NCBI RefSeq assembly: GCF_904831005.1
Contig: NZ_LR882982.1
Coordinates: 558,001-622,000, forward strand
Reading direction: 5' to 3'
DNA from: Microbacterium hydrocarbonoxydans
GTDB taxonomy: Bacteria > Actinomycetota > Actinomycetes > Actinomycetales > Microbacteriaceae
Length of the DNA: 64,000 nt
The first letter of the stretch is position 1. Every line of letters starts with the position of its first letter. Both the position numbers and the translations under genes were made by a program. Positions 9,049-18,016 of this stretch are shown here, in pieces. Under the pieces are notes generated by a model. That model was not told where the DNA came from, ran no database searches, and saw nothing but the letters and a program-made list of their open reading frames with translations.

Positions 9049-9480
9049 GCGAAGACGACGGAGTCGACTGAGACCACACGTCGTGGGCCGGCAGGCGGAG
9101 CCCCGTTCGTTGAGCGAGGACGACGGAGTCGACTGAGACGACACGTGGTGGGCCGGCCTCGTTTCGTCTCGGGCCGCTGCGCGGGCCTCGCTCAACGACC
9201 GAGCCCCGTTCGTTGAGCGAAGACGACGGAGTCGACTGAGACGAAACGTGGTGAGTCGGCCTCGTTTCGTCTCCGGCCGCTGCTCGGGCCTCGCTCAACG
9301 ACCGACTCCCGTTCGTTGAGCGAAGACGAGACGAAACGTCGTGGGCCGGCCTCGTCTCGTCTCGGGCCGCTGCTCGGGCCTCGCTCAACGACCGACTCCC
9401 GGTTCGTTGAGCGAAGACGACGGAGTCGACTGAGACGAATCGTGGTGAGCCTGCCGCATCTCGTCTCGGGCGATTCGTGA
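9039..9480. repeat. Cluster of five hyphenated inverted-repeat units
   Basis: The core GTTCGTTGAGCGA begins at about 9039, 9104, 9207, 9310 and 9401 (spacings 65, 103, 103 and 91 bp). Each is followed by GACGACGGAGTCGACTGAGAC (missing in part in the fourth copy) and, in the middle copies, by a reversed arm ending CTCGCTCAACGA, so a unit can fold as a long hairpin (GTTGAGCGA pairs with TCGCTCAAC; CGAAACG pairs with CGTTTCG). Sizes are unequal and there is no constant spacer, so it is not a CRISPR. It resembles REP/BIME-like palindromic elements. It fills the gap between the LacI gene and the serine tRNA. Confidence 0.8.
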
Positions 9481-9539
9481 CTGCCGCTCGAACCCGTTAT
9501 GATTACAGGGTGCATCCGTTCTTCACGGCTCGGATGCCT

Positions 9540-9628
9540 GGAGACGTCGCATAGTCCGGCCGAGTGCACCACCCTGCTAAGGTGGAGTCCCCTCACGGGG
9601 ACCAGGGGTTCAAATCCCCTCGTCTCCG
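9540..9628 (+). tRNA. tRNA-Ser (anticodon GCU)
   Basis: A full cloverleaf with a long variable arm. The acceptor GGAGACG pairs with CGTCTCC at 9621-9627; the anticodon stem CCACC/GGTGG encloses the loop CTGCTAA, giving GCU; the T arm is CAGGGGTTCAAATCCCCT. Discriminator G, with GCA following rather than an encoded CCA. A 7-bp hairpin (GCATCCG/CGGATGC, 9512-9537) sits immediately upstream, and a strong terminator follows. Confidence 0.96.
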
Positions 9629-9635
9629 CAGAAAG

Positions 9636-9659
9636 AAATCCCCGCCTCGGCGGGGATTT
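9636..9659 (+). terminator. Intrinsic terminator after tRNA-Ser
   Basis: A 10-bp perfect stem AAATCCCCGC/GCGGGGATTT with loop CTCG, followed by CTTCG. The arms carry their own A and T runs, so it could work in both directions. The same AAATCCCCG…CGGGGATTT design follows the arginine tRNA at 44531. Confidence 0.85.
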
Positions 9660-9758
9660 CTTCGTTCTGGGAGCTCTGCTCCGCCACTCGCGTTCGATTG
9701 CCGGAGCAGCGCGTGCGCGGGGACTCCTCACCTGCAGAAGCCCCGCCCGTGCGACGGG

Positions 9759-9893
9759 TCAGCGACTCGCTCCCTTGCGCGGCTTGAGGAACACATCGGG
9801 CTCGCGCTTTTCGCGTTTTGCTGCTCGCTTTTCCTTGATCGACAATTGAGCGACCTTTTTCGTCCCGCGTGCGCTGGGCGACTTACCGGACAT
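9759..9893 (-). CDS. Small highly basic protein (44 aa)
   Basis: Begins MSGKSPSARGTKKVAQLS and continues with a KEKRAAKREKRE segment, ending FLKPRKGASR. A GGAAGAGAG purine-rich site precedes the ATG at the proper distance. The frame stays open further upstream but that extension has no RBS logic. The composition (about a third Lys/Arg) suggests a nucleic-acid or ribosome-associated small protein; I do not recognise a family. It is convergent to the tRNA-Ser transcript. Confidence 0.6.
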   Translation of the reverse strand: MSGKSPSARGTKKVAQLSIKEKRAAKREKREPDVFLKPRKGASR

Positions 9894-10278
9894 CAGAAAC
9901 TCTCTTCCGTATTTGACTGGCGCATGAACCATTGACCATAGCCGTCTTTCGAATAAAGTCAACTTCGGATCGATGCCGACGAATTCGCCACGCGAGACAG
10001 GTGCTTCTTCTCGAATGCGCGTGATCTTCCACGCGGGATTCCACAGCGAGCAGCGGCGTCGATCGCGAGTCGGTCGCCCGCGCTTCTGGCGATCTCGTCG
10101 CGTGTGCAGAAGCACGGAGACCCAGCGCGAAAACGCATCCCGACCGTCGCGTAATAGGCAGCGGAATTCGCGAAGAGAGAATTCTTCATTCCGCACACCT
10201 GACTGGAATAAACCCATCCGAATGGCGTGCGTCCTGTGGCGATTTGCTTTTTCTCGCGGCGCGGCTATGGTGAGGGAC
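9894..10278. other. Gap with lower GC, no supported gene
   Basis: About 385 bp, clearly AT-richer than its surroundings (stretches such as GAATAAAGTCAACTTCGG and GGAATTCGCG). An inverted repeat CGGAAT…ATTCCG spans 10162-10193. Open frames on both strands run through it, but their translations are Arg/Ser-rich and look non-coding. The 3' part probably holds the promoter for the small frame at 10279 and the DksA-like gene. Confidence 0.4.
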
Positions 10279-10440
10279 ATGACCATAATCGCCGTTTTTC
10301 CTGCGGGGCGTCGTGCCGACGCCTCCCCAGCGACGAGAGTGGTCGAATTCACGGGCGCGCGGCACGAGATTCTTCCGCCTCGCCAGAGCCGTGGCGGCGG
10401 CCTGCTCTTCCGGTCGCCCTCGCGCGCTGCGTCACCGTAG
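10279..10440 (+). CDS. Possible small protein (53 aa), uncertain
   Basis: ATG preceded by a GAGGG purine run 5 bases away; it encodes MTIIAVFPAGRRADAS at the N-terminus and a Pro/Arg/Gly-rich C-terminus. No known family. It precedes the DksA-like gene by 74 bp. The translation is plausible but the Arg/Pro-rich tail is also what a random high-GC frame gives. Confidence 0.25.
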   Translation: MTIIAVFPAGRRADASPATRVVEFTGARHEILPPRQSRGGGLLFRSPSRAASP

Positions 10441-10514
10441 ACCCGTCTTCAGGCTTGTCCGGTCACCCAGCGCGTCGCAGCAGCGGCGCGCTTTTTCGTA
10501 CCCAAGGAGCAGTC

Positions 10515-10844
10515 ATGGCAATCCGCACCGTCCCCGCGATCCCGGTCGACACCCCCGACACCGCAGCTGTCAGAGCGCAGCTCCAGCGCCGTCTGCAGGA
10601 GCGTCAGGCTCTGCTGAACGAGCTCGAGCCCCGCGCCCTCCCGACCATCGACCCCGTGGCGTACCAGACCGCAGCGGCTCACCGCCTGACGATCACGCAG
10701 ATCAGCGCAGCGCTGGACCGAGTGGACACCGGAACCTACGGCCGGTGCGAGCGGTGCGGCGAACCGATCGCGCCGGCACGGCTGGAGGTCGTTCCTCATG
10801 CTTCCGCCTGCATCGACTGTCAGAATCGTGCCGAAACCGTGTAG
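10515..10844 (+). CDS. DksA/TraR-type C4 zinc-finger protein
   Basis: A 109-residue protein with an N-terminal alpha-helical coiled-coil (residues ~15-70, rich in Gln/Leu/Arg) and a C-terminal four-Cys zinc finger: CERCGEPI followed by CIDC 18 residues on. An AAGGAGC site precedes the ATG. TraR/DksA proteins bind RNA polymerase in its secondary channel; short actinobacterial forms are usually of unknown target. It is monocistronic, convergent to the UvrA-like gene with an 8-bp gap. Confidence 0.88.
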   Translation: MAIRTVPAIPVDTPDTAAVRAQLQRRLQERQALLNELEPRALPTIDPVAYQTAAAHRLTITQISAALDRVDTGTYGRCERCGEPIAPARLEVVPHASACIDCQNRAETV

Positions 10845-10852
10845 TCGCCCGA

Positions 10853-13474
10853 TCAGGCGCTGATTCCGGCATCCTGAGCATCGAGAGCGTCCGTGAGGTA
10901 CGAGGCTGTCGTGCTGCCGCTCGCCGAGGCGACTGATCGCGGCGTCCCCTCCGCGACCACCGTGCCGCCCAGGTCGCCGGCGCCCGGCCCCATGTCGATC
11001 ACCCAGTCGGCCTGGGCGACCACCCGCATGTCGTGCTCGACCATCACGACCGTGTTGCCGGCGTCGACGAGGTGCTGCAGATGCACGAGCAGGCGATCGG
11101 TGTCTGACGGATGCAGCCCCGAGGTGGGCTCGTCCAGCAGGTAGAGGGTGTCGCCGTGCTGAGCACGCCGCAGCTCTGACGCCAGCTTCACGCGCTGCGC
11201 CTCACCGCCGGAGAGCTCGGTCGCCGATTGGCCCAGCGGCAGATACCCGAGGCCCACGTCGAGAAGCGCATCGAGGTGTCGCGCGACGTCGGCATCGTCG
11301 TCGAAGACTCTGCGGGCGTCGTTCACGCTCATCGCCAGGACATCGGCGATCGTGTGCCCGTGGAGTTCGATCTCGAGGGTCTCCGGGTTGTAGCGCGTGC
11401 CGCCGCACGTGCCGCACGGGGCATGGACCGTGGGGAGGAAGAGCAGTTCCACCTCGACCGTCCCCTCGCCCTTGCACGTGGGGCATCGGCCGCTCGGCAG
11501 GTTGAACGAGAACCGGCTCGCGGCGTACCGACGCCGACGTGCCTCCGGGGTCGCCGCGAACAGGGCGCGGACGCGATCGAAGAGCCCGGTGTACGTCGCC
11601 ACGTTCGATCGTGAGGTGCGGCCGATGGGCTTCTGACTGACCTGCACGACCCGTCGCACGCGGCCCGCGGGACCTGACGCGCGTCCCTTCGTCTCCGCCG
11701 TCGGCGCCGAGAACAGCGGATCCGCGGACGACGCGCGGGGCTCATCCTCGGACGCGTCGATCGTCGAGCTGTCCACCTCACTGGACAGGCTCCTCTGCAG
11801 CAGGTCGGGCAGAGCCTGGGTGACGAGAGACGACTTGCCCGAGCCCGAGACGCCGGTGACGGCGGTGAGGCACCCGAGGGGGATCGACACCGAGATGCTG
11901 CGCAGGTTGTTGCGCGAGACATCGGTGAGCACGAGCTGGCCGTCGGGTTCGCGAGAGACGGGCAGCCGTGACTTCGGCTGATCGGCGCGCACGTCATCGG
12001 CGAACAGGTAGCGGCGGGTCTGGGAGCGCTCCGCCTCTCGGAGCCCGTCGATCGGACCGGAATAGACGATCTCGCCTCCGGTGGCTCCCGCGCCGGGGCC
12101 GATGTCGACGATCCAGTCCGCGTGCCGGATCACGTCGAGGGAGTGCTCGACGAAGAAGACCGTGTTGCCCGAATCCCTGAGCGAGCGGAGGATGCGCACC
12201 AGAGCTTCGCCGTCGGCGGGGTGAAGCCCGGCAGACGGCTCGTCGAGCACGAACATGACCCCGAACAGCTGCGAGAGCACCTGGGTGGCGAGCCGCATGC
12301 GCTGCAACTCGCCCGACGACAGGGTCGGGGTCGATCGATCCAGCGAGAGGTAGCCCAGACCGAGCTCGAGGATGGGAGAGACGCGAGCACGCAGCTCGGT
12401 GATCAGGCGGTGCGCCGCGAGTCGCTTCTCGGGTGAGAGCGCGTCGCCTGCAGTGTCGTCCACTGCAGCTCCGCCGTCGGACGCGTCGAGCGTCGCGTCG
12501 AGCAGCGCAGCGAGCTCGGCGAGCGGCAGCGCCGCCATCTTGGTGATGTCGAAACCGGCGAACGTCACGGCCAGCGCCTCGGGCTTGAGGCGACGACCGT
12601 CGCACAGCGGGCAGCGGACGCTGACCATGTAACCGGCCGCCTTCTCGCGCATCTTCGCGCTCTTCGAGTGGGCGAAGGTGTTGAGCACGTACTGCTTCAC
12701 GCCGACGAACGTGCTCATGTACGAGGGCTCGATGCCCGCTGCGACCGCCTTGCGCACCGCAGCGGGACCTCGGTCGGTGAAGACCGGAACCTGCGGGGAC
12801 TCCTCGGTGTAGAGCACCCATCGTCGCTGCTCCTCGGGCAGCTCACGCCACGGGATGTCGATGTCGTAGCCGAGCGAGATCAGGCTGTCGATGAGCTGCT
12901 TGCCATGCCAGGCCCTCGGCCAGGCGTCGAGAGCGCGGTCGCGGATCGACAGCGACTCGTCGGGGACCATGAGGTGCAGAGGTACGTCGTACACCTGCCC
13001 GATGCCGTGGCACCGCGGGCATGCGCCTTGCACGGTGTTCGCGGAGAAGTCCTCTGCGTACAGCGGCTCCGCCCCGGGCGGGTACGTGCCGACGCGAGAG
13101 AACAGCATCCGTACGACGTTCCCGATCGACGTGGCACTGCCGACGGTCGACCGAGCGCTGCCCGCCGTGCGCTGCTGGGGGAGTGCGACCGCGGGAGGCA
13201 GCCCCTCGATGGCATCGACATCGGGGATGTCGACCTGGCTCATCAGGCGCCTCGCATAGGGCGCCACCGACTCGAAGTACCGCCGCTGCGCTTCGGCATA
13301 GAGGGTGCCGAATGCGAGCGAGCTCTTTCCCGAGCCGGAGACGCCGGTGAAAGCGACGAGCGCGTCACGGGGTATCCCGACGCTCACATCGCGAAGGTTG
13401 TGCACACGCGCTCCGGTCACGACGATGGCGTTCGACGTGCCGGAGAGCTTCGACGGTGGGGTCCCGCCCATCAT
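10853..13474 (-). CDS. UvrA-like ABC excinuclease subunit (UvrA2/DrrC type)
   Basis: A protein of 873 residues (or 872; two consecutive ATGs follow an AGAGG site on the minus strand; the longer open frame upstream is not supported). It has two ABC ATPase halves, each with a GVSGSGKSS Walker [13 protein letters not shown] and [12 protein letters not shown] signatures, and [20 protein letters not shown]alker B motifs. Zinc-binding Cys pairs are present ([30 protein letters not shown]). It is somewhat shorter than canonical UvrA (~940-960), which fits class II UvrA proteins lacking the UvrB-binding part; these are linked to antibiotic or genotoxin tolerance. Divergent from the aldo/keto reductase. 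Confidence 0.88.
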   Translation of the reverse strand: MMGGTPPSKLSGTSNAIVVTGARVHNLRDVSVGIPRDALVAFTGVSGSGKSSLAFGTLYAEAQRRYFESVAPYARRLMSQVDIPDVDAIEGLPPAVALPQQRTAGSARSTVGSATSIGNVVRMLFSRVGTYPPGAEPLYAEDFSANTVQGACPRCHGIGQVYDVPLHLMVPDESLSIRDRALDAWPRAWHGKQLIDSLISLGYDIDIPWRELPEEQRRWVLYTEESPQVPVFTDRGPAAVRKAVAAGIEPSYMSTFVGVKQYVLNTFAHSKSAKMREKAAGYMVSVRCPLCDGRRLKPEALAVTFAGFDITKMAALPLAELAALLDATLDASDGGAAVDDTAGDALSPEKRLAAHRLITELRARVSPILELGLGYLSLDRSTPTLSSGELQRMRLATQVLSQLFGVMFVLDEPSAGLHPADGEALVRILRSLRDSGNTVFFVEHSLDVIRHADWIVDIGPGAGATGGEIVYSGPIDGLREAERSQTRRYLFADDVRADQPKSRLPVSREPDGQLVLTDVSRNNLRSISVSIPLGCLTAVTGVSGSGKSSLVTQALPDLLQRSLSSEVDSSTIDASEDEPRASSADPLFSAPTAETKGRASGPAGRVRRVVQVSQKPIGRTSRSNVATYTGLFDRVRALFAATPEARRRRYAASRFSFNLPSGRCPTCKGEGTVEVELLFLPTVHAPCGTCGGTRYNPETLEIELHGHTIADVLAMSVNDARRVFDDDADVARHLDALLDVGLGYLPLGQSATELSGGEAQRVKLASELRRAQHGDTLYLLDEPTSGLHPSDTDRLLVHLQHLVDAGNTVVMVEHDMRVVAQADWVIDMGPGAGDLGGTVVAEGTPRSVASASGSTTASYLTDALDAQDAGISA

Positions 13475-13703
13475 GGACCTCTTCTCGTTGCCCGCTGAGA
13501 GCGGGGTGATTTGCGATGATCGCCGTCTGTGCGTCACGTTACCCGCGACGTCCGACTTCGTCGGCGTCCTTGACAGCGGCCGGTCCGACCCTGCGTGCTC
13601 GAGCAGCCGTGGCGTGTGACGCCGTATGCGGCGGCACCTGGCCCGAGGGGGAGAGAAAGCGCTATCCTGAAGGCCTTCCCCTCCCTGCATAGGAGCATCC
13701 CTC

Positions 13704-14744
13704 ATGCCCATCGCCGCTGATGACCCCCGCCTGACGAGCCCTTACGAGGCCGCATCCACCCGCTACGCGGACGTTCCGTTCCAGCGCGCCGGCGCGAGCG
13801 GAGTGCAGCTTCCCAAGGTGTCGCTCGGACTGTGGCAGAACTTCGGCCGTGATCGCACGTTCGACAGCCAGCGCGAGATCGTGCTGCACGCGTTCGACCG
13901 CGGTGTCGTGCACATCGACCTCGCCAACAACTACGGCCCGCCGTACGGTTCCGCCGAGTCGACCTTCGGCGCGGTGCTCGACAGCGGCCTCGCCCGCTAC
14001 CGCGATGAGCTGTTCGTGACGACCAAGGCCGGTTACGACATGTGGCCGGGGCCCTTCGGCGACGGCGGATCGCGCAAGTACCTCACGCGTTCGCTCGAGC
14101 AGAGCCTGCGGCGCATGAACACCGACTACGTCGACGTGTTCTACTCGCACCGGCCCGACCCCGAGACTCCGCTGGAAGAGACCGTGACGGCGCTCGCCGA
14201 CATCGTCCGCAGCGGCAAGGCGCTCTACGTCGGCATCTCGAACTACCCGGCCGAGCTCGCGCGTCGGGCATACGAACTGCTCGCCGCTCAGGGCATCACG
14301 CTGCTGCTCCACCAGCCCCGCTACTCGCTGTTCGACCGTACTCCCGAGGCCGAGCTGTTCCCGGCGCTGCGAGAGCTGAAGGTCGGGAGTGCCGTGTTCT
14401 CCCCGCTCGCTCAGGGGCTTCTGACGGCCAAGTACATCGACGGCGACGTGCCCGCCGACTCGCGCGCCGCCCACAGCCACTTCCTCGACGGATCCGCGCT
14501 CACCGACAGCTACCTCGAGCGCATCCGTGGCATCGACCGCGTCGCCAAGGACGCCGGTCTCTCGATCCCGCAGCTCGCGATCGCGTGGGTGCTGCGCGAT
14601 CCGGTCGTCACCACGGCGATCATCGGCGCATCTCGCACCGGCCAGATCGACGATGCCGTCGCCGCGAGTCAGGTCGTGCTGTCCGTCGATGTCATCGCGG
14701 CCCTGGAGGAGTTCGCGGCGAGCCCCGGAGCCGCGGTCGTCTGA
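13704..14744 (+). CDS. Aldo/keto reductase (YghZ/MgrA-like)
   Basis: A 346-residue NADPH-dependent reductase. Catalytic residues of the AKR family are seen: Asp and Tyr in HIDLANNYG, Lys in VTTKAGYDMWPGP, and His in VFYSHRPD. The GGSRKYL segment and the C-terminal IIGASRTGQIDD coenzyme-binding motif match the L-glyceraldehyde-3-phosphate reductase (YghZ) and KvBeta-like subgroup. It probably reduces toxic aldehydes or sugar aldehydes. Its promoter lies in the 229-bp divergent region shared with the UvrA-like gene. Confidence 0.9.
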   Translation: MPIAADDPRLTSPYEAASTRYADVPFQRAGASGVQLPKVSLGLWQNFGRDRTFDSQREIVLHAFDRGVVHIDLANNYGPPYGSAESTFGAVLDSGLARYRDELFVTTKAGYDMWPGPFGDGGSRKYLTRSLEQSLRRMNTDYVDVFYSHRPDPETPLEETVTALADIVRSGKALYVGISNYPAELARRAYELLAAQGITLLLHQPRYSLFDRTPEAELFPALRELKVGSAVFSPLAQGLLTAKYIDGDVPADSRAAHSHFLDGSALTDSYLERIRGIDRVAKDAGLSIPQLAIAWVLRDPVVTTAIIGASRTGQIDDAVAASQVVLSVDVIAALEEFAASPGAAVV

Positions 14745-14843
14745 CTTTTCTCTGCGCACCGCGTCATAGTTCGGGTGGCGGCGCGTCTGTTCAGTGGAGG
14801 CCTCGATGATCGGGTGCGTCCGGAACTGAACCGAGGAGTGTCG

Positions 14844-15506
14844 ATGACCATCGCCCACGCGGAGCCCCGCGCGCCCCAGCGAATTCATCGCAGCTCGCTC
14901 CCGTTGCCCGAGCTGGCCTTCCACCACATCCTCGCGGCCATCCTCAGCGGCGAGTACGGGCCGGGCGAGAGGCTGAACACCGGGCACTTCGCAGACGAGC
15001 TGCACATGTCGCTGAACCCGATCCGTGAAGCGATCATCCGTCTGAGAGACATCGGTCTCGTCGAGGTCACACCCGCCCGCTACACCAAGGTCGCGGGTTT
15101 CACGGCGGTCCAGGCTCGCGCCGCGGTCGGCTATGCGGGGATGCTCGTCGGGGTGGCGCTCAGGACCGCCATGCCCACGGCGGCCGAGGGTGCGCTCGCT
15201 CATCTCGTGGCCCGCGTCGAAGCGATCGACGCCGCCGAGGGCCGGGCGGATCGCACGCACGCGGTGATCGAGTTCCTCACCGCGGTGACCGAGCTCATGG
15301 ACCACCCCCGACAGGCCATGCACCTCGTGGAGGCCACGATCCTGGCCCAGTGCGCTCTGCAGTCATCCGAGGTCGTCGACGTCGACGTCGACGTCGACGG
15401 TCCGAGGCGATCGTGCGGCACCGACGACGTCGCCCGTGGCCTGTGCGCGGGCGACCCGGACGCCACGGAGAAGGCCGTGCGAACGCTGTTCGAGAACCTC
15501 GCCTAG
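14844..15506 (+). CDS. GntR family regulator (FadR/FCD type)
   Basis: A 220-residue regulator. The winged helix-turn-helix covers residues ~25-90 (ILSGEYGPGERLNTGHFADEL, then NPIREAIIRLRDIGLV). The C-terminal all-helical effector domain is divergent. Residues ~178-185 are a VDVDVDVD run encoded by four tandem GTCGAC hexamers (15375-15398), unusual inside such a domain. ATG follows CGAGGAG. An inverted repeat GTTCAGT…ACTGAAC (14789-14831) upstream could be its operator. The target is unknown; the next gene is a dehydratase/epimerase-like SDR. Confidence 0.85.
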   Translation: MTIAHAEPRAPQRIHRSSLPLPELAFHHILAAILSGEYGPGERLNTGHFADELHMSLNPIREAIIRLRDIGLVEVTPARYTKVAGFTAVQARAAVGYAGMLVGVALRTAMPTAAEGALAHLVARVEAIDAAEGRADRTHAVIEFLTAVTELMDHPRQAMHLVEATILAQCALQSSEVVDVDVDVDGPRRSCGTDDVARGLCAGDPDATEKAVRTLFENLA

Positions 15507-15592
15507 TCGGCTGTTCAGCCGCGCGCAGAGACCTGGGGCGGCAGAGACGAGGCGCGGAGCCGGCTGTCCGACATCTCGATAGAGTCGATGGC

Positions 15593-16567
15593 ATGAGTGC
15601 GACGACGGTCTTGTTCATCGGTGGAACGGGGATCATCTCCTCTGCGGCGAGTGCGCTCGCCGCCTCTCGAGGCATGGAGGTCACGCTCCTGAATCGAGGG
15701 CAGTCGCGGCGTGCGCCGGCGGAGGGCGTCGAGGTGCTCACTGCCGACGTGTCGGATGCCGCGGCCGTCGATGCCGCACTCGCCGGTCGCGAGTTCGACG
15801 TGGTCGCCGACATGATCGCGTTCACACCGGAGCAGGTGCAGCGCGACATCGACCGCTTCGAAGGGCGCACGGGGCAGTACGTGTTCATCAGCTCGGCATC
15901 CGCGTATCAGAAGCCGGTCTCGCGTCTGCCGATCACGGAGTCCACGCCGCTGCGCAACCCGCACTGGAAGTACTCGCGGGACAAGATCGCGTGCGAAGAC
16001 CTCTTGGCCGCCGCCTATCGCGACCGTGCGTTCCCGGTGACCGTGCTCCGGCCGTCGCACACCTACGACAGGTGGACGATCCCGGCGTTCGGCGGATGGA
16101 CGGCGATCGACCGCATCCGTCGTGGCGAGGAGATCATCGTCCACGGCGACGGCACGTCGCTGTGGACGCTGACCCACTCGAGCGACTTCGCGGTGGGTTT
16201 CGCGGGCCTGCTCGGAACCCCGCTCGCCTACGGCGACACCTTCCAGATCACGAGCGACTTCGTCTACACGTGGAACGAGATCTACTCGATCCTCGGGCGA
16301 GCTGCGGGCGCGGAACCGAAGATCCGCTACGCCACGAGCGCCGCGATCGAGGCGGCGGCCCCCGAGCGCGCAGGGCAGCTGAGCGGAGACATGGCTCATT
16401 CGGTGGTCTTCGACAACACGAAGATCCGCCGCATCGTGCCGGACTTCGCCCCCGTGATGCCCCTGCACACCGCGGCGCGGGAGATCATCGACTGGCACGA
16501 CGCGAACCCCGAGCTGCAGCGCGTCGACCCGGCGATGAACGCCCTGTTCGACACGCTGCTGAGCTGA
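15593..16567 (+). CDS. NAD-dependent epimerase/dehydratase (extended SDR)
   Basis: A 324-residue protein starting at ATG 15593. The Rossmann motif VLFIGGTGIISSA is at residues ~6-18; the active-site region shows SSASAYQK followed by WKYSRDKIACE, where the usual YxxxK appears as YSRDK. The C-terminal domain reads THSSDFAVGFAGLL. This matches actinobacterial SDRs annotated as NAD-dependent epimerases. It follows the GntR gene after 86 bp on the same strand and may be its target; the substrate is unknown. Confidence 0.85.
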   Translation: MSATTVLFIGGTGIISSAASALAASRGMEVTLLNRGQSRRAPAEGVEVLTADVSDAAAVDAALAGREFDVVADMIAFTPEQVQRDIDRFEGRTGQYVFISSASAYQKPVSRLPITESTPLRNPHWKYSRDKIACEDLLAAAYRDRAFPVTVLRPSHTYDRWTIPAFGGWTAIDRIRRGEEIIVHGDGTSLWTLTHSSDFAVGFAGLLGTPLAYGDTFQITSDFVYTWNEIYSILGRAAGAEPKIRYATSAAIEAAAPERAGQLSGDMAHSVVFDNTKIRRIVPDFAPVMPLHTAAREIIDWHDANPELQRVDPAMNALFDTLLS

Positions 16568-16626
16568 GGGTCTGACTCAGCCGGGTCCCGGACCGACGGG
16601 GACGCAGCCTCTCAGGGACTTCTCGA

Positions 16627-17019
16627 TCAGGCGGCGAGCACCGCGAGCACGTTGCCGGCAGGGTCGCGGAACCACGCGATGTCAGGCCCGCGATCGGGCC
16701 CTCCGCGCAGGATGCCCTTGTCGTCGGTGGCGAATTCGGAGTCGTCGTAGATCTTCGTGACGACGCCGCGGCCGTTGAGGTCATCGACCGCGGCTTCGAC
16801 GTCGTCCACCGGGAAGTTGAGGATCGTGAAGCTGGCGGGCTCATGGTTCGGCTTGGCGTACACGAGGATCGACCCGCCCTCGGGCAGGTGGATGTCGAGG
16901 AAGCCCATGGCGTTGGTCGTGACGTCCATGCCGAGGGTGTCGGCGTAGAAGGAGCGGGCGGCGTCGATGTCGTCGACGCTGAACCCGCTGAACGCGTGCG
17001 TTGTCTGAAAGGCGGTCAT
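16627..17019 (-). CDS. VOC (glyoxalase/bleomycin resistance) family protein
   Basis: A 130-residue protein with two beta-alpha-beta-beta-beta halves: FSVDDIDAARSFYADTLGM at the N-terminus and NFPVDDVEAAVDDL in the second half, with WFRDPAGNVLAVL at the end. Start chosen at MTAFQTTHAF; the open frame upstream lacks a ribosome site. The family includes metal-dependent lyases, dioxygenases and antibiotic-binding proteins; the specific role is unknown. It lies downstream of the hydroxyacid dehydrogenase on the same strand (39-bp gap). Confidence 0.85.
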   Translation of the reverse strand: MTAFQTTHAFSGFSVDDIDAARSFYADTLGMDVTTNAMGFLDIHLPEGGSILVYAKPNHEPASFTILNFPVDDVEAAVDDLNGRGVVTKIYDDSEFATDDKGILRGGPDRGPDIAWFRDPAGNVLAVLAA

Positions 17020-17058
17020 GCCCTCAGCATGCGCCGGTCGCGGCAAGGTGTCCAGACC

Positions 17059-17994
17059 CTACGGGCGCACCTGGTTCACGAGCTCGTCGCCGGCGATCAG
17101 ACGTGCCAGGTTGTCATCGATCAGGCGCGCGGCGCCCACCGGTCGGTTCCCGGCCACGTGCGGCGTGATCAGCAGGTTCGGCGCATCCCAGAGCGGGTCG
17201 GATGCCGGCAGAGGCTCGGTCTTCGTGACATCGATCGCGGCCGCTCGCAGCCGACCCGACTCGAGCGCGCCGATCAGCGACGCCTCGTCGACGGTCGCAC
17301 CGCGGCCGACGTTCACGAACACGGCGCCCGGTTTGAGCGCGTCGAAGACCGCGGCGTCGAACCGGTCGATCGTCGCATCGGTCGCGGGAAGGATCGACAC
17401 CAGCACGTCGGTGTCGGCGAGCGCGACCGCCGCGTCGGCATCCGCGTGCACGGGAAAGCCCGACCGCGTCCCCGCCGTGCGCGCGATGCCCTGCACCTCG
17501 GCGCCGAGTGCGCGGAGCAGCGGCGCGAGCGTCGACGCGATCGACCCGAAGCCCCAGATCGTCACGCGAGCGCCGGTGAGCGTGTACGACCCCTTCGAGT
17601 CGGGCGCGCTCTGGGCATCGTTGAAGTCGTCGTCCCAGCGATGCTCGCCCTGCGCGTCTCGCAGCCGGTCGATGCGACGCACCGCGCTGAGGATGAGTGT
17701 GAGGGCGTGCTCGGCGACCGGGCCGTCGTGCAGGGACCGACCGGAGCAGATGCGCACATCGTCGGCGAAGCCGGCGTTCATCACCCCGTCGGCGCCCGCG
17801 GCGAGCGCCTGCACGAGACGCAGTCGGGGGAGCACGCGCGCGGCCTCCCGCAGCCACGACGAGGAGTTGTGCCACACGACCAGCACCTCGGCGTCGCGGT
17901 GCTCGGCGGGGATCTCGGCGTCGATGTCGTAGACGACGCTCTCGACATCGGCGGTCACCGGCAGGTCGATGGTGTTCGGGATCAGGATCTTCAT
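17059..17994 (-). CDS. D-2-hydroxyacid dehydrogenase, NAD-binding
   Basis: A 311-residue dehydrogenase starting at MKILIPNTID. The NAD-binding loop reads VTIWGFGSIASTLAPLL; the catalytic triad of the family is seen as Arg in VNVGRGATVDE, Glu in KTEPLPASDPLW, and His in ITPHVAGN. It interconverts 2-oxoacids and D-2-hydroxyacids in the cytosol. It is separated by 22 bp from the LacI-type gene on the same strand, so both may be co-transcribed and controlled by the shared operator at 19049. Confidence 0.9.
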   Translation of the reverse strand: MKILIPNTIDLPVTADVESVVYDIDAEIPAEHRDAEVLVVWHNSSSWLREAARVLPRLRLVQALAAGADGVMNAGFADDVRICSGRSLHDGPVAEHALTLILSAVRRIDRLRDAQGEHRWDDDFNDAQSAPDSKGSYTLTGARVTIWGFGSIASTLAPLLRALGAEVQGIARTAGTRSGFPVHADADAAVALADTDVLVSILPATDATIDRFDAAVFDALKPGAVFVNVGRGATVDEASLIGALESGRLRAAAIDVTKTEPLPASDPLWDAPNLLITPHVAGNRPVGAARLIDDNLARLIAGDELVNQVRP

Positions 17995-18016
17995 TCGTGC
18001 CTCCGCCTCCATGCTG

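Noticed and set aside
9039..9480. CRISPR array
   Set aside because: Units differ in length and arrangement, hairpin arms are long, and there are no unique constant-size spacers or cas genes.
10039..10352. The in-frame extension of the small basic protein to 197 codons on the minus strand
   Set aside because: Composition looks random; the ribosome site and compact start at 9893 favour the 44-residue form.
13475..13711. Extended start of the UvrA-like protein upstream of the MM pair
   Set aside because: The added residues are Arg/Ser-rich, overlap the divergent promoter and have no ribosome site, while AGAGG precedes the ATG pair.
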